Source: Gluconobacter cerevisiae (GTDB lineage: Bacteria > Pseudomonadota > Alphaproteobacteria > Acetobacterales > Acetobacteraceae). From it: a stretch of DNA of 64,000 bases. Location: NCBI RefSeq assembly GCF_015244675.1, contig NZ_JABCQO010000011.1, positions 27,814 through 91,813 of the forward strand, in the 5' to 3' direction. The notes below the pieces were generated by a model. It was given only the letters and a program-made list of their open reading frames with translations. It made no database searches and was not told the DNA's origin. Shown in pieces: positions 50,272 through 60,291 of this stretch. How positions within the stretch are numbered: the stretch's first letter is position 1; the number at the start of each line of letters is the position of its first letter. Both the position numbers and the translations under genes were made by a program.

Positions 50272-51038
50272 GGTCTGACTGCCTCCTCATGATGCGCCTG
50301 ACAACGGGGATCACGTCTGAGTGTAAAACCGCTCATCGTGCCTGATAGCGCATCCCACATGCTTACCCGCGTTTCGTTGCGCCCTTCCAGACCGATGATC
50401 TCACGCATGACCTCGACAGCCATCAGGCTTCCCATAACGCCTGTAGCGGCACCCAGCACACCGAACATTCCACAGTCAGGCGCCTCTGTCTGTTCGGCTT
50501 CGGGGAACAGACACCGATAACAGGGACCGCCCTTCTGCGGACGGAAAACGGCGAGTTGGCCCGAAAACCCCTGTACAGCCCCGGAAACCAGAGAGCGCCC
50601 GTGCCTAACGCAGGCATCGGAAACGGCAAGCCGGGTCGGAAAATTATCGGTCCCGTCACAGACGAGATCATAGTGCGGAACAAGATCGTCCAGCGTCGTC
50701 TCTGTCGCGCGAACCGCGTAGGGACTGATTTTGATCAGCGGATTGAGCGCCTTCAGACGTCGGGCAGCCGCTTCGACCTTGAACAGCCCGATATCGTCCG
50801 TACCATATAAAACCTGCCGCTGGAGGTTGCTGAGTTCCAGTCGGTCATGATCCATGATCCCGATATGCCCAACACCTGAAGCCGCCAGCTGCTGAAGTAG
50901 CGGCGCACCGAGACCACCTGCTCCGATCACGAGCACGGCAGCCTGTCGAAGTTGCGCCTGCCCGGTTGCGCCTACCTGCGGCAGCAGAATGTGGCGGGAA
51001 TACCGTTCCAGTTCTTGGTCAGAAAAAATCATGTCCAT
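50268..51038 (-). CDS. HesA/MoeB/ThiF family adenylyltransferase
   Basis: 256 residues. E1-like enzyme that adenylates the C-terminus of a small ubiquitin-like sulfur carrier. ATP site VLVIGAGGLGAPLLQQLAAS, RLELSNLQRQVLYGTDDIG, VCDGTDNFPTRLAVSDACV and PCYRCLFPE with the first zinc Cys pair. The second zinc pair, normally CxxC near the end, reads RCQAHHE here, so one Cys is replaced by His. MoeB, ThiF and a stand-alone role are all possible; no MoaD or ThiS gene is adjacent. Confidence 0.88.
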   Translation of the reverse strand: MDMIFSDQELERYSRHILLPQVGATGQAQLRQAAVLVIGAGGLGAPLLQQLAASGVGHIGIMDHDRLELSNLQRQVLYGTDDIGLFKVEAAARRLKALNPLIKISPYAVRATETTLDDLVPHYDLVCDGTDNFPTRLAVSDACVRHGRSLVSGAVQGFSGQLAVFRPQKGGPCYRCLFPEAEQTEAPDCGMFGVLGAATGVMGSLMAVEVMREIIGLEGRNETRVSMWDALSGTMSGFTLRRDPRCQAHHEEAVRP

Positions 51039-51141
51039 TGTATGATGATAATTGCTGACTTTCGCTCTTGAAAGACGTTAGCGTAATTATCGTCCGTCAC
51101 CGTGGGGATTACGCCATCGGGACCCGAGGCAGGGGAATGTC

Positions 51142-51663
51142 ATGAGAAAAGGATTTCGCAGAGCCATGCCTCGTGCGTGGCAGGGTCTGGGCGTTACGGC
51201 CGGCGCCGTTCTGGCCGCCTATGCTGTTTCTCCCTATCTCGCTTTGTGGGACATCGACCGGGCTTTACACGGCAACAACGCGTCGCGTCTGGCCCCTCAC
51301 GTGGACTGGTCGTCGCTGAGCCATTGCCTGAAGGAACAGTTCTCACCAGCCGTTCCTGCTGATGATGACCTCCCCGGTTTTGGCAGTTCCTTTGCCGGAC
51401 AGGTCGTGTCCAACGCGATCGACACCCATCTGACGCCTGCGACGCTGATGAGCACAGCCCATCAGGTGATGCCGCATGGCGCATCGACGTCAGGCTGGCT
51501 TGGGGCGTGGTATGCCGTGCATGCGCACTTTGTAAGCCCCGGAAAATTTGAGGCCAGTCTGGATCAGCCGGGGCAGACACCTTTCGTCCTGCACATGAAA
51601 TTCGAGCACTGGGGCTGGAAGATCACGCGATTCGAGATGCCTGCTCCGGCGCACGCGGCCTGA
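51142..51663 (+). CDS. DUF2939 domain protein
   Basis: 173 residues. Uncleaved signal anchor or signal peptide at about 12-30, then ALWDIDRALHGNNASRLAPHVDWSSL, the DUF2939 signature. Function unknown; members are membrane-anchored periplasmic proteins. AGGGGA precedes ATG 51142. Convergent with the DUF3126 gene, 4 bases apart. Confidence 0.75.
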   Translation: MRKGFRRAMPRAWQGLGVTAGAVLAAYAVSPYLALWDIDRALHGNNASRLAPHVDWSSLSHCLKEQFSPAVPADDDLPGFGSSFAGQVVSNAIDTHLTPATLMSTAHQVMPHGASTSGWLGAWYAVHAHFVSPGKFEASLDQPGQTPFVLHMKFEHWGWKITRFEMPAPAHAA

Positions 51664-51667
51664 AAAC

Positions 51668-51892
51668 TCAGGCCGGCGGGAGGTCTTCTTCCAGAACCGT
51701 GATGTGAATGGCGTAAGAAACCTCGCCTTCGTCGTCATCGCGGTGAACCGTTCCGATAACTTCTCCTGACACGGCGAGTTCAACGCTCATGCCTTTGCGG
51801 CTGGGCTTGTTGACGGTCAGTTTCGAACAGCCCAGCAGGCGCTGGAGGGTGGTCTGGAGGCGTGTCACCTCGGATAGGGTCATATCGGACAT
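51668..51892 (-). CDS. DUF3126 family protein
   Basis: 74 residues. A small alphaproteobacterial family: TRLQTTLQRLLGCSKLTVN, then RKGMSVELAVSGEVIGTVHRDDDEGEVSYAIHI and the ending LEEDLP. Function unknown, probably cytosolic. ATG 51892 (MSDMTLSEV) matches the family start; a longer open frame to 52171 is not supported. Confidence 0.82.
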   Translation of the reverse strand: MSDMTLSEVTRLQTTLQRLLGCSKLTVNKPSRKGMSVELAVSGEVIGTVHRDDDEGEVSYAIHITVLEEDLPPA

Positions 51893-52081
51893 TGGTGGCA
51901 TTCCTGTGCTGCAAGAGAACTGCCCTGTAACCCATCGGCAGGCACAAAGGAACCCGCCTCCTCTATCCCCGTCAGGGATGCTGTTGTAGAAACCGGGCAC
52001 TTCACATGTGATTGTGACCTGTTCGTCATGAAAACGTTCAGGGTCCGCAGTCTGCTCCCCCTTACGCGCAAAGGAGACATG

Positions 52082-52681
52082 ATGCGCCCGGTTTTCCTCC
52101 GAATGATCGTTGCCCTGACTTCCACCGCCGCTCTTTCGGGATGTGGATATTTTGATTCCCGGAACGCCCACAAGGCGCAGTACGAAATGATCGGGATGAC
52201 CAGCTACGATCTTCAGTCCTGCGCGGGTATTCCGGCCAGCACGAAGAAACTGAACGATACGACCGAACTCTGGCAGTATGATGGAACCATGGCGCTGCCG
52301 ACCATGCCTGCTGATTCAGGCTTTATTCCCGTCCAGTCTGCAATCAGCATCTATCAGTCTGCTCTGGGCGGCGGCGGGACGACCTGTCGGATGCTGGTAC
52401 GTGTGGACCATGACCGGGTTTCGGAAGTCCATTATACCGGCAATGACGATGAATATATCGGAACAGACGGTATCTGCTCCATCATCACGCGAGGCTGTGC
52501 CCGTCAGCGTGAATCGACGATGCGTCGCGTGAATGCCGGTCCGTTCGGACCTGTATCGGCTTTCCATCCGCCGCGCACCCCGCCCCAGAGCGGTACGGCT
52601 ACCTATTCCGACCAGTCCGGAAAATATGTCCCCAAGTTCAGCAAGGACGACACCCAGCCGGTTATCCAGCCGGTCAAGTGA
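52082..52681 (+). CDS. hypothetical lipoprotein
   Basis: 199 residues. Lipobox ALSGC gives a lipidated Cys at about 21. The mature part contains YEMIGMTSYDLQSCAGIPAS, resembling the BamE/SmpA-like lipoprotein start, and a Pro/Thr-rich tail. Exact role unknown. ATG 52082 keeps a 5-base gap to AAGGAG (52071-52076); ATG 52079 is too close. Ends at a strong terminator. Confidence 0.78.
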   Translation: MRPVFLRMIVALTSTAALSGCGYFDSRNAHKAQYEMIGMTSYDLQSCAGIPASTKKLNDTTELWQYDGTMALPTMPADSGFIPVQSAISIYQSALGGGGTTCRMLVRVDHDRVSEVHYTGNDDEYIGTDGICSIITRGCARQRESTMRRVNAGPFGPVSAFHPPRTPPQSGTATYSDQSGKYVPKFSKDDTQPVIQPVK

Positions 52682-52686
52682 GTTTG

Positions 52687-52722
52687 AAAAAAAGCCGGGA
52701 CAACCTTTGTCCCGGCTTTTTT
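52687..52722. terminator. bidirectional terminator between the lipoprotein gene and pdxJ
   Basis: A7-GCCGGGACAA-CCT-TTGTCCCGGC-T6, perfect stem, lying between convergent stop codons. Confidence 0.93.
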
Positions 52723-52725
52723 CGT

Positions 52726-53424
52726 TCAGGAATTTATAAGACGCTTCATTTTCTGCACGGCTGGTCCCAGTCCGTTGAAAATGGCCTGCCCCATCAGGAA
52801 GTGGCCGATATTGAGTTCGGCAAGGCCTTTCAGGGCGGCAATCGCTTCGACGTTATCGTAGGTCAGCCCATGACCGGCATGAAGTTCCAGCCCGCAGGCT
52901 AAAGCCGTGTGTGCGGCCTGATGCAGACGCTCCAGTTCGTGCGCCCCCCCAAAAGCATAGGCTCCTGTATGAAGCTCCACGACGGGTGCTCCCAAGGCTG
53001 CCGCCGTCTCGATCTGTCGTGTATCGGGGTCGATGAACAGGGAGACCCGTATTCCTGCGTCTTTCAGGCGATCGATTTTGGAACTCAGGGCTTCACGCTG
53101 TCCAACGACATCAAGCCCACCCTCGGTGGTCACTTCCTGCCGTTTTTCCGGGACCAAGCAACACGCATGAGGGCGAAGTTCACAGGCGATGCGGACCATT
53201 TCGTCTGTTGCGGCCATCTCGAAGTTCAGAGGTGCGGATAGCGCTTTCAGACGCGGCATGTCGGCGTCTCGGATGTGGCGACGGTCCTCCCGCAAATGGG
53301 CCGTGATTCCGTCCGCTCCTGAGGCAATGGCCAGTTCCGCCGCGGCGACCGGATCGGGAAATGTACCACCTCTGGCATTCCGCAATGTAGCGACGTGATC
53401 AATGTTCACACCAAGGCGGATCAT
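52726..53424 (-). CDS. pdxJ: pyridoxine 5'-phosphate synthase
   Basis: 232 residues. Condenses 3-amino-2-oxopropyl phosphate with deoxyxylulose 5-phosphate. [30 protein letters not shown] (His), [19 protein letters not shown] (Glu) and [11 protein letters not shown] are family signatures. ATG 53424 overlaps the pdxA stop by 4 bases; a 27-codon extension is rejected. Last gene of M20 peptidase-pdxA-pdxJ. Confidence 0.95.
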   Translation of the reverse strand: MIRLGVNIDHVATLRNARGGTFPDPVAAAELAIASGADGITAHLREDRRHIRDADMPRLKALSAPLNFEMAATDEMVRIACELRPHACCLVPEKRQEVTTEGGLDVVGQREALSSKIDRLKDAGIRVSLFIDPDTRQIETAAALGAPVVELHTGAYAFGGAHELERLHQAAHTALACGLELHAGHGLTYDNVEAIAALKGLAELNIGHFLMGQAIFNGLGPAVQKMKRLINS

Positions 53425-54428
53425 GATCTTTTTCCTTCCCGATAAGCGCTCATCCCGTCTGCCAGACGGATGGCGGCCAGAAGACTTGAGACGTCGGCGC
53501 GACACGTCTCCGTCACGGGGCCTGCGATATCGAAGGCCGTGCCATGATCGGGCGAGGTGCGGATAATGGGCAGTCCCAGCGTCACATTCACGCCCTCAGC
53601 CATATCGAGCGTCTTGAGCGGGATGAGGGCCTGATCGTGGTACATGCAAATGGCGACATCATAATTTGGCCGGGCCGTGGCGCTGAACATCGTATCTGGG
53701 GGAAACGGTCCCTGACAGTCGATCCCCTGTGCGCGCAGTCGCTCGATTGCAGGGCGGATGATCGTGATTTCCTCTTCACCCATCAATCCCTGCTCACCGG
53801 CGTGAGGGTTAAGGCCCGCAATCGCCAGACGCGGCGTTTCAATTCCGAAATCGCGTTTCAGGGCCGCATTTGCCGTTTGCGCTACGCTCACGATGCGATC
53901 GGTCGTCAGCGTTTCCAGCGCCTTTCGCAGCGAAACGTGAACCGTTACCGGCACGACCCTGAGTTGGGGCGAGACCAGCATCATGATCTCCTCCCCTGCC
54001 ATTCCACAGAGTGCTGCCAGAAACTCCGTATGCCCCGGATACGGAAAGCCTGTCGCTGCCAGAACATGTTTGGCAATCGGGTTGGTGACGACGCCGCCAG
54101 CCCGGCCCGCAAGTGCGTATTCAACGGCCAGACGGATGCTGCTGATCGTGGCTGCGGCATTACGTGGATCGGGCTGTCCCGGGATAACGTCGGCTTCACA
54201 GAGAACTGGCAGGATGGGCAGGCTGTCGGCGAAGACCGCGCCTGCTTCTTCCGGTGTCTCGATCAGAGTGAGGGGCACTGCGGCCTCAACCAGACGGGGA
54301 TCGCCCAACCAGAAAAATGCCCCCTCCTCCGAATGCCTCAGCCTGCGCCATGCTTCCGCCGCAAGCTGCGGGCCGATACCCGCCGGGTCTCCCAGCGTCA
54401 GTGCAAGTGGTCTGGAGAGGGGCATCAT
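53421..54428 (-). CDS. pdxA: 4-hydroxythreonine-4-phosphate dehydrogenase
   Basis: 335 residues. Oxidises 4-phosphohydroxy-L-threonine, making the substrate used by Pdx[13 protein letters not shown] at the start, [11 protein letters not shown] (metal His), [21 protein letters not shown] and [19 protein letters not shown] (metal His) are present. The start codon shares one base with the stop of the upstream peptidase gene. The pdxA-pdxJ pairing makes a two-step vitamin B6 unit. Confidence 0.95.
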   Translation of the reverse strand: MMPLSRPLALTLGDPAGIGPQLAAEAWRRLRHSEEGAFFWLGDPRLVEAAVPLTLIETPEEAGAVFADSLPILPVLCEADVIPGQPDPRNAAATISSIRLAVEYALAGRAGGVVTNPIAKHVLAATGFPYPGHTEFLAALCGMAGEEIMMLVSPQLRVVPVTVHVSLRKALETLTTDRIVSVAQTANAALKRDFGIETPRLAIAGLNPHAGEQGLMGEEEITIIRPAIERLRAQGIDCQGPFPPDTMFSATARPNYDVAICMYHDQALIPLKTLDMAEGVNVTLGLPIIRTSPDHGTAFDIAGPVTETCRADVSSLLAAIRLADGMSAYREGKRS

Positions 54429-55864
54429 CAGCCTGCTTCAGCGAGAGCGGCGAGCACCCGAACCCAAGAGCGAATTCCCTTGTGGAAGGAGTCCAGCCCG
54501 TATTGTTCGTTCGGAGAATGGATCCGGTCGTCATTCTGGGCAAAGCCGATCATGAGCGCATCCAGCCCCAGAGCATCCCGGACTTCTCCGGCCACGGGAA
54601 TGGAGCCACCCGATCCGACCATGGCGGCTGGAACACCCCACTCATCCGTCAGAGCCTGAAGGGCTGGAGCCAGAAACCGGCTGTCACGGGAAACTTCAAA
54701 GCCCGGAGAGCCACCATGCGCCGTAAAGGTTACACGGGCGTCTGCTGGCAGGGCTGCACGGATATGCGCGCGAAATGCTTCGCGAATGCGATCCGGGTTC
54801 TGCCCCGGAACCAGACGGAACGAGACTTTTGCCATGGCTTTGGCGGGCAGGACGGTTTTGAAGCCCTCGCCTTCATAGCCCCCCGAAATCCCGTTGATTT
54901 CGCAGCTCGGACGGCACCATGTCTGTTCGATCGCGCTGTAGTTTTTTTCGCCGGCAGCCACCGACAAACCTGCTTCGTCAAGCAGGGAGTTATCGTCGGG
55001 AAAGAGCTTGCTCCACTGCGCGCGGGTTGCGGGCGCCGGATCCTGAATGCCGTCATAGAACCCTGCAAGCGTCACACTGCCATCCGCATTCCGCAATGTG
55101 GCCAGAGCCTGACACAGAACGGCAATCGGGTTGGCCGCAGCATTGCCGTACAGGCCGGAATGCAGATCATGACTGGCGCACTGGATGACCACTTCGTCAG
55201 CCATCATGCCACGGAGCGATGTTGTGATCCCCGGTGTTTTGCGGTCGGCCATGGACGTGTCACAGACGAGTGCGACATCCGCTTTCAGTTCTGCGGCGTT
55301 TTCTTTGAGGAACGGGAAAAGGTTGGCACCACCACACTCCTCCTCCCCTTCCAGCAGAACGCTGACCCGGACTGGCAGTGATCCCGTAACCTGCTTCCAT
55401 GCCCGGCACGCTTCAAGGAAGGTCATGACCTGTCCTTTGTCGTCGCTGGCGCCACGGGCAACGATCACCTTGCGGCCTGACGGTTCTTCGATCAGGCGAG
55501 GCTCAAAGGGAGGTGCCGTCCAGAGCGATTCCGGATCTGTCGGCTGAACATCGTAGTGACCATAGAACAGCACATGTGGACGACTGTCATCGTCGGCTGA
55601 GCCCTGATCATGTCCGACAACCATCGGATGACCGGGGGCTGCCCAGTGAACGTCGCGAACGTCTGCCGTCATACCCAGCTTTTCGAGTTCGCGCTGCATC
55701 CAACTGGCGGCTTTGCGGCAATCGGCAGCATGTGTGGGTTGAGTGGAAATGCTCGGAATACGCAGGATCTCGAAAAGACGTGATACCGACGCCTCCAGAT
55801 GGGTGTCGACATTCTGGAGAACAGCATCAAGTTTCTCGGAATAGGCAGTCATCTTGTGTTCCAT
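54428..55864 (-). CDS. M20 family metallopeptidase (dipeptidase)
   Basis: 478 residues. Di-zinc peptidase: [12 protein letters not shown] (first metal His and Asp), [22 protein letters not shown] (catalytic Glu), [13 protein letters not shown] and the inserted dimerisation domain, with a late His in IHSPNEQYG. Cytosolic, dipeptidase-like (CNDP/ArgE branch). First gene of the pdxA-pdxJ unit; the link to B6 synthesis is positional only. Confidence 0.9.
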   Translation of the reverse strand: MEHKMTAYSEKLDAVLQNVDTHLEASVSRLFEILRIPSISTQPTHAADCRKAASWMQRELEKLGMTADVRDVHWAAPGHPMVVGHDQGSADDDSRPHVLFYGHYDVQPTDPESLWTAPPFEPRLIEEPSGRKVIVARGASDDKGQVMTFLEACRAWKQVTGSLPVRVSVLLEGEEECGGANLFPFLKENAAELKADVALVCDTSMADRKTPGITTSLRGMMADEVVIQCASHDLHSGLYGNAAANPIAVLCQALATLRNADGSVTLAGFYDGIQDPAPATRAQWSKLFPDDNSLLDEAGLSVAAGEKNYSAIEQTWCRPSCEINGISGGYEGEGFKTVLPAKAMAKVSFRLVPGQNPDRIREAFRAHIRAALPADARVTFTAHGGSPGFEVSRDSRFLAPALQALTDEWGVPAAMVGSGGSIPVAGEVRDALGLDALMIGFAQNDDRIHSPNEQYGLDSFHKGIRSWVRVLAALAEAG

Positions 55865-55911
55865 GTTCAGGCTGATTGATCTTCCCGGAGCGGTGCGGAC
55901 GGACCGCTTCT

Positions 55912-58900
55912 TCAGGACGTGGTGGTGAGGCGGCGCGGCTGCAACCGGATCGGCGCAGGAGCGAAGGCCGTTTGAGGTTCATGATTTTTATGTGGCCGCA
56001 GTGTTACGGTCGAAGCTGTCAGAGGGGTGTCTCCTGCGGCAACGGAAAGAACGTCCTTCAAGTCATCATAAAAGGTCGAATGGATCGCGTCCTCCTCCAT
56101 TCTGGCCTGTGCCTGTCGGCTGATCGTGTTCCACAGGTCTCTGTCTGTATATAATCGTATCACGGCCTGAGCGAATTTTTCGGGATCACAAAATCCACCT
56201 GACAGGCAGGTCTTTCCGTCTTCCAGTCCCAAGGTGTGGCAGACGGTCTCCGAGAGGACTGCTGGCAGTCCAGCGGCGGCGGCGTCCAGAATTTCGCGCG
56301 GGGCTGATGTCAGGACGCGGGCTGGTTCTACAAGAATACGCCGGGATCTGTAGAGGGTGACCAGATCGCTGCTTTCCGTAAAGGCTTCCAGTCGGCGATA
56401 CCTTGTATAGGCAGACAGATCGATCAGATCAGACCGGTAGCCTGCCAGCAGAACTGTCGCTTCCGGCGGAAGGTCCCGGTCCAGCTTTGAGAGAACATCA
56501 TGAATGAAAAAATGCAGGCCATCATGAACTGCATCACCGCTGGCATGAACAGGAAGAGCCAGAAGAATGCCTGAACGTTCTTCAAAGGACGGGGAGAGTG
56601 TCGAAGGAATTGGAGGAGATCCGATAATACGGATATTCGTCAGACCTAGAGTTTCAAGATCCGCTTTTTCTTCTTCGTTTCCGACCACGAGAGCCTGTGT
56701 CAACCAAGTCTGATCTGTATCGAGTTCCAGATCATCGAGAAACAGTTCATGGTTGTTGACGGCCCCAACGCGTCTGCGAAGATGGGACTCTCTGGCAGGG
56801 CTTGCATGCATATCCACCACCATTCCAAGTTTTGGCAATGACTGGGAATGGTGTTGTAAAATCAGTGCGACCTGCTGAAGTGTTTGCGTTCCACCGATCC
56901 AGACAGTGTCGAAGCACTCTGCCCGATCTTTTAGAAAACCTGGCAGTTCGGACAGATCGCAGTCATCCATCAGTTCGATGTCCGGGGGGAAGTCCAGCGC
57001 TGTGGCGACACAGTCATGAAGCGTCCCGTCCAGTGGGAAAACAGTCACCTGATATCCGAGCTGGCTCAGGCCAATCATCATATCCCGATGACGCAGGTAG
57101 GTGGTTCCCAGTATGGTATGAGGCAGTTGCTGGCACAGGAACAGTATTCCTGATGTTCCGACTGTGGAGCGGGCTCGCATGATACTGCTTCCAGGCAACA
57201 TCTGTCGGGAGAGCAATCCTGAAAAACGACGTTTCAGCCAGGCTTCGTTGCGAGCCCGCAGGTCTGGCGCAATTGCCGGTTCAGAAGCTGATCTGTCGAT
57301 CACGTCCGGGTCGTAAAGGATTTTACCGCCTGCCTGACGCAGGGAAAGGCAGATCGCCAGCATCTCCGCTTCCGGACCGATGCACTCCAGTGTCAGCCGA
57401 TTATGCTCCCGCAAAGCAGAGCGCCGACAAAACAGGAGTCCGCCGGTGAAACCATCCACCCATCGCCGGAATGCGATCTCAGGTTCGTTCGCCCGCATGC
57501 CACTTCCGAAAGGCGTAAAACTCGCGTTTCTCCAGACGATGCTTCCTGCTTCCCGGACTTTGCCGTTCAGTCCCAGAGACTGTCCGCCGACCGCCCAGAT
57601 CTGCGGATCCGCAAAGGCTTCAAGGGCAATCTTCAAAGAGCCGGGAAAGGGTTGGGTCCCGGCGGAAAGCAGCAGGACGATCTCGGCCCGTCCCAGTTCG
57701 AGCCCAAGTCCCAACTGTTCAGCGTGCGTGGTACGGTAGGGTGGGCGAATGATATGAATGCCGCGAACGAATCTCTCGATTTCCGAGGTTTCGTCCGTCG
57801 AGCCTGCATCAATCAGAATAACCTGTAGACTACGGTCATTATTTGCATGAAGCGCTGCAAGAGTAGAAAGCGTTTCCTGAAACTGGTTCGAAACAGGCAG
57901 GATAACGGTCATATCAGGCGCTGTTACAGGTTGAAAATTCAGAGGCGCGCGAACCAGTGACGGGATAAGCGTCTGGGCCCGCTGAAGGTCCAGTAGTTGG
58001 CACTGCTCTTCTGACGCTTCTACAGTTTTATCCTGAACAGGGCTGCCCTGTGACTGAATCCAGAGCGCAAAGGGGTCGGGAATATTGGGCTGACGCAACA
58101 TGCGTTGCATCCCGCTTTGCCTCAGGAAGTCTGCGAGATCGACATCCGCCTGGGGCTGGCGTTTTTCTGAGATACCAAACCGGATGAAGTGTTCGTAGCC
58201 GTTGCGGAAGCGTCCCTGCTCCACGACTGCGCCGACATCAGGATATTGTGCAACATAAAAAGCTTCGCTGAACCAAGGATTGGGATCGTATGCTGTCGGA
58301 TTGCCATTAGTCAGGTAATGATGAAGCGGGCTCTGGTACCTGTTGTTTTTCAGGTCTTCGATCACGTCAGGGTAACGGTCCAGATACCATTTGGGATCAA
58401 AATACCATGAACTCCGTCGGCGGCCGGCAGATGAAAATCTGATGAACTGGAAGAAGTCTCCCATGCTGAAATCATAATGTTGCCGCTCGGCCATACTGGC
58501 TGCGCGGAAAACTTCAGGATCAAAAAAAGCGTGAGATTTGCGGTGTTCCTGATCGCCTATCGCAAGGTAATGGTCATAACCATTACAAAAGCCCTGTGCT
58601 GTGAGAACATGCGGGCTCAGGTCAGGATTGCAGCTGAAATAATTTTCTTCGGAAAATAGCCAATGGGGCGAACGGCTCCGAAAACCGCTTTCACAGTAAT
58701 GAAGAAAACCGCTGTCAAAAATCCCCAGACGGATCCCTTCCCGGACATCCGGGTTCTGACGGAGATACCACTCTTCGTCAAAGAAGCGGTTGGGAGAAAG
58801 CCCCGCTCTAGCTCCACGGGTTTTCCAGTGACGCTCCAGGCCCTCGTCACTCAGATCAAGTTCGGATGCGTTCTCTTCCTCTCGGGCTTCCTGCCGAAGC

Positions 58901-59007
58901 CGCTGTCCGTAACGCGTACGATACCATTCTGCGTCAAATGCAGCCCATAAAGGTGGTCGGTCACCTGCAAAAGCCGGGGATTCAAGAATATGATCTTTCG
59001 TTGACAC
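55912..59007 (-). CDS. large multi-domain glycosyltransferase with N-terminal YPDV-type repeats
   Basis: 1031 residues. The N-terminal 260 residues hold six degenerate repeats about 42-44 residues apart, each with an F-D/S-x-x-W/Y-Y..N/Y-PDV core (near 24, 76, 118, 162, 203 and 246) and an HY..G partner segment. A GT2-like domain follows from about 370 (TVILPVSNQFQETLSTL, VILIDAGSTDETSEI), then a GT4-like domain to the end (LILFLCQQ-type start, APREILDAAAAGLPAVL). GTG 59007 is preferred: GGAGGA lies just upstream. It probably builds a surface polysaccharide. Single-gene unit next to secB. Confidence 0.82.
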   Translation of the reverse strand: MSTKDHILESPAFAGDRPPLWAAFDAEWYRTRYGQRLRQEAREEENASELDLSDEGLERHWKTRGARAGLSPNRFFDEEWYLRQNPDVREGIRLGIFDSGFLHYCESGFRSRSPHWLFSEENYFSCNPDLSPHVLTAQGFCNGYDHYLAIGDQEHRKSHAFFDPEVFRAASMAERQHYDFSMGDFFQFIRFSSAGRRRSSWYFDPKWYLDRYPDVIEDLKNNRYQSPLHHYLTNGNPTAYDPNPWFSEAFYVAQYPDVGAVVEQGRFRNGYEHFIRFGISEKRQPQADVDLADFLRQSGMQRMLRQPNIPDPFALWIQSQGSPVQDKTVEASEEQCQLLDLQRAQTLIPSLVRAPLNFQPVTAPDMTVILPVSNQFQETLSTLAALHANNDRSLQVILIDAGSTDETSEIERFVRGIHIIRPPYRTTHAEQLGLGLELGRAEIVLLLSAGTQPFPGSLKIALEAFADPQIWAVGGQSLGLNGKVREAGSIVWRNASFTPFGSGMRANEPEIAFRRWVDGFTGGLLFCRRSALREHNRLTLECIGPEAEMLAICLSLRQAGGKILYDPDVIDRSASEPAIAPDLRARNEAWLKRRFSGLLSRQMLPGSSIMRARSTVGTSGILFLCQQLPHTILGTTYLRHRDMMIGLSQLGYQVTVFPLDGTLHDCVATALDFPPDIELMDDCDLSELPGFLKDRAECFDTVWIGGTQTLQQVALILQHHSQSLPKLGMVVDMHASPARESHLRRRVGAVNNHELFLDDLELDTDQTWLTQALVVGNEEEKADLETLGLTNIRIIGSPPIPSTLSPSFEERSGILLALPVHASGDAVHDGLHFFIHDVLSKLDRDLPPEATVLLAGYRSDLIDLSAYTRYRRLEAFTESSDLVTLYRSRRILVEPARVLTSAPREILDAAAAGLPAVLSETVCHTLGLEDGKTCLSGGFCDPEKFAQAVIRLYTDRDLWNTISRQAQARMEEDAIHSTFYDDLKDVLSVAAGDTPLTASTVTLRPHKNHEPQTAFAPAPIRLQPRRLTTTS

Positions 59008-59056
59008 CGAATCCTCCGGACCCACCTTTTAAGCGTCTAAGCCATTACTTTGCTTT

Positions 59057-59578
59057 TTATCGCTGTTGAGCGCGACGGCTCTGCCAAAGAGCATGAAAAT
59101 CTATGGGCTGGATGTTCGGAGACGGAAATCCAGCCTCGCGGATAATATTCAGCATGACGTTTCGTGCTGGTGGAAACAGGAAACGCGGTGCCTCAACCAG
59201 TAGCAGGGGCTCGACCGCTTCTTGCGGAATGCGGCCTGTGAGGCCGAAAAGGCCAGTATAAGCCAGACTGATTTCGTAGAGCACCTTTGGTGTTGGTGCG
59301 TCCTGCGTCGGTGCGCTCTCAAGGCCCTGCGCCCGAATAGCCAGGCTGACCTCAAATGTGGGCTGATCCCCAAGCTGTCGGCCCGTAACATCTACCGTCA
59401 TGCCGATATGAGGCTGGGATGGAAGGTCGCGGTAAACATCTGGGGTATTCTGAATATCGATTAACAAAGTACGCAGATATTGCGACCCGATAACCAGAGA
59501 TGAGGAAGAAGGCAGGGAATCTGATACATCAAGGCTGGCAGGACTGCCCGTCACGGTATCGGTGTAAGTCTGATCCAT
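59057..59578 (-). CDS. secB: protein-export chaperone SecB
   Basis: 173 residues. Keeps exported precursors unfolded and hands them to SecA. Recognised by [71 protein letters not shown] and a C-terminal IDFHALW. Adjacent to the glycosyltransferase gene, same strand, 49 bases before its start. Confidence 0.93.
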   Translation of the reverse strand: MDQTYTDTVTGSPASLDVSDSLPSSSSLVIGSQYLRTLLIDIQNTPDVYRDLPSQPHIGMTVDVTGRQLGDQPTFEVSLAIRAQGLESAPTQDAPTPKVLYEISLAYTGLFGLTGRIPQEAVEPLLLVEAPRFLFPPARNVMLNIIREAGFPSPNIQPIDFHALWQSRRAQQR

Positions 59579-59944
59579 TGGTTCGCTTCCTCATGCGGTC
59601 GTTACCCCGTCCACCCTGTATTGCACTGAAATGCAATCAAATGTGGCGCGCGGCACTCTGTCACGATGCTTCAGCTTTGACCAGCGGTACGATTTGAGAT
59701 GTGCCTGTTCTCCAATATCCCTGTTTCTGGTCGAAAAGCCGGTTTTTTGGAAAAAAGAGCCTGCTTTATTTCCTCACTCGTGCAGTCACGGATCTTCTGC
59801 GATACATTGGGAATGATATCGCCATCCTGCACAATGTCAGCACTGGCGCATGATGCATGCCCGTATCGGACATCATGACTGCTGACAGGAAAACATTCTT
59901 CCTGCCCGCGCGCCTTGTTGCGCTGCAGACAGCACGATAGGACC
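59579..59944. other. secB-lapA intergenic region
   Basis: 366 bases between divergent secB and lapA. It must contain both promoters. It includes the ATTGCA/TGCAAT inverted repeat near secB. A minus-strand open frame through 59671-59900 exists but has no recognised start or family, so no gene is called. Confidence 0.5.
59620..59637. repeat. ATTGCA-N6-TGCAAT inverted repeat upstream of secB
   Basis: Perfect 6-bp arms with a 6-base spacer, 42 bases before the secB start. Operator-like in size and place; unassigned. Confidence 0.4.
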
Positions 59945-60283
59945 ATGTTCATGCTCAGATTGCTCATTCTCGTTATTCTTCTTGCGGTCCTGATCGTTTT
60001 TGCCCTGAGCAATACGGATCTGGAACCCATCTGGCTGGTCTCCTTTGGCTGGCATCTGTCGATTGGCACGCTTGTTCTGGGTGTCGGCGTGGTTGCGCTG
60101 CTGCTCGGCTTCCTGATCGGCCTGATCGGTGACATGCAGCAGCGCTCACGTGCGCGTCGGGCGGAGCAGCATGTCCGCACGCTGGAGAGCCAGCTTGTAG
60201 AGCTTCACCAGCGTCTCGACCGCTTGCAGAACCCGACAGCCCCCCTCTCCTCTTCCATTGTTTCTTCAGAGCCAAAGGTCTGA
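59945..60283 (+). CDS. lapA: LapA-domain inner-membrane protein
   Basis: 112 residues. Two membrane helices (about 4-22 and 40-62) with the LapA/DUF1049 pattern FALSNTDLEPIWLVSFGW, then a cytosolic coiled coil (RTLESQLVELHQRLDRLQ). In E. coli LapA assists LPS regulation with LapB; no LapB is next to it here. ATG 59945 or 59951 are both possible starts. First gene of lapA-pyrF-trpF. Confidence 0.85.
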   Translation: MFMLRLLILVILLAVLIVFALSNTDLEPIWLVSFGWHLSIGTLVLGVGVVALLLGFLIGLIGDMQQRSRARRAEQHVRTLESQLVELHQRLDRLQNPTAPLSSSIVSSEPKV

Positions 60284-60291
60284 TCTTCAGT

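Noticed and set aside
51893..52171. N-terminal extension of the DUF3126 gene
   Set aside because: Extra 93 codons show no family match and run into the divergent promoter region of the lipoprotein gene.
55889..55908. AGCGGT/ACCGCT hairpin after the large glycosyltransferase gene as terminator
   Set aside because: Only a 6-bp stem and no T-run on the minus strand, so not called.
59671..60180. 169-codon minus-strand open frame over the lapA start
   Set aside because: Mostly antisense to lapA, no family match; the part in the spacer lacks a start with a ribosome site.
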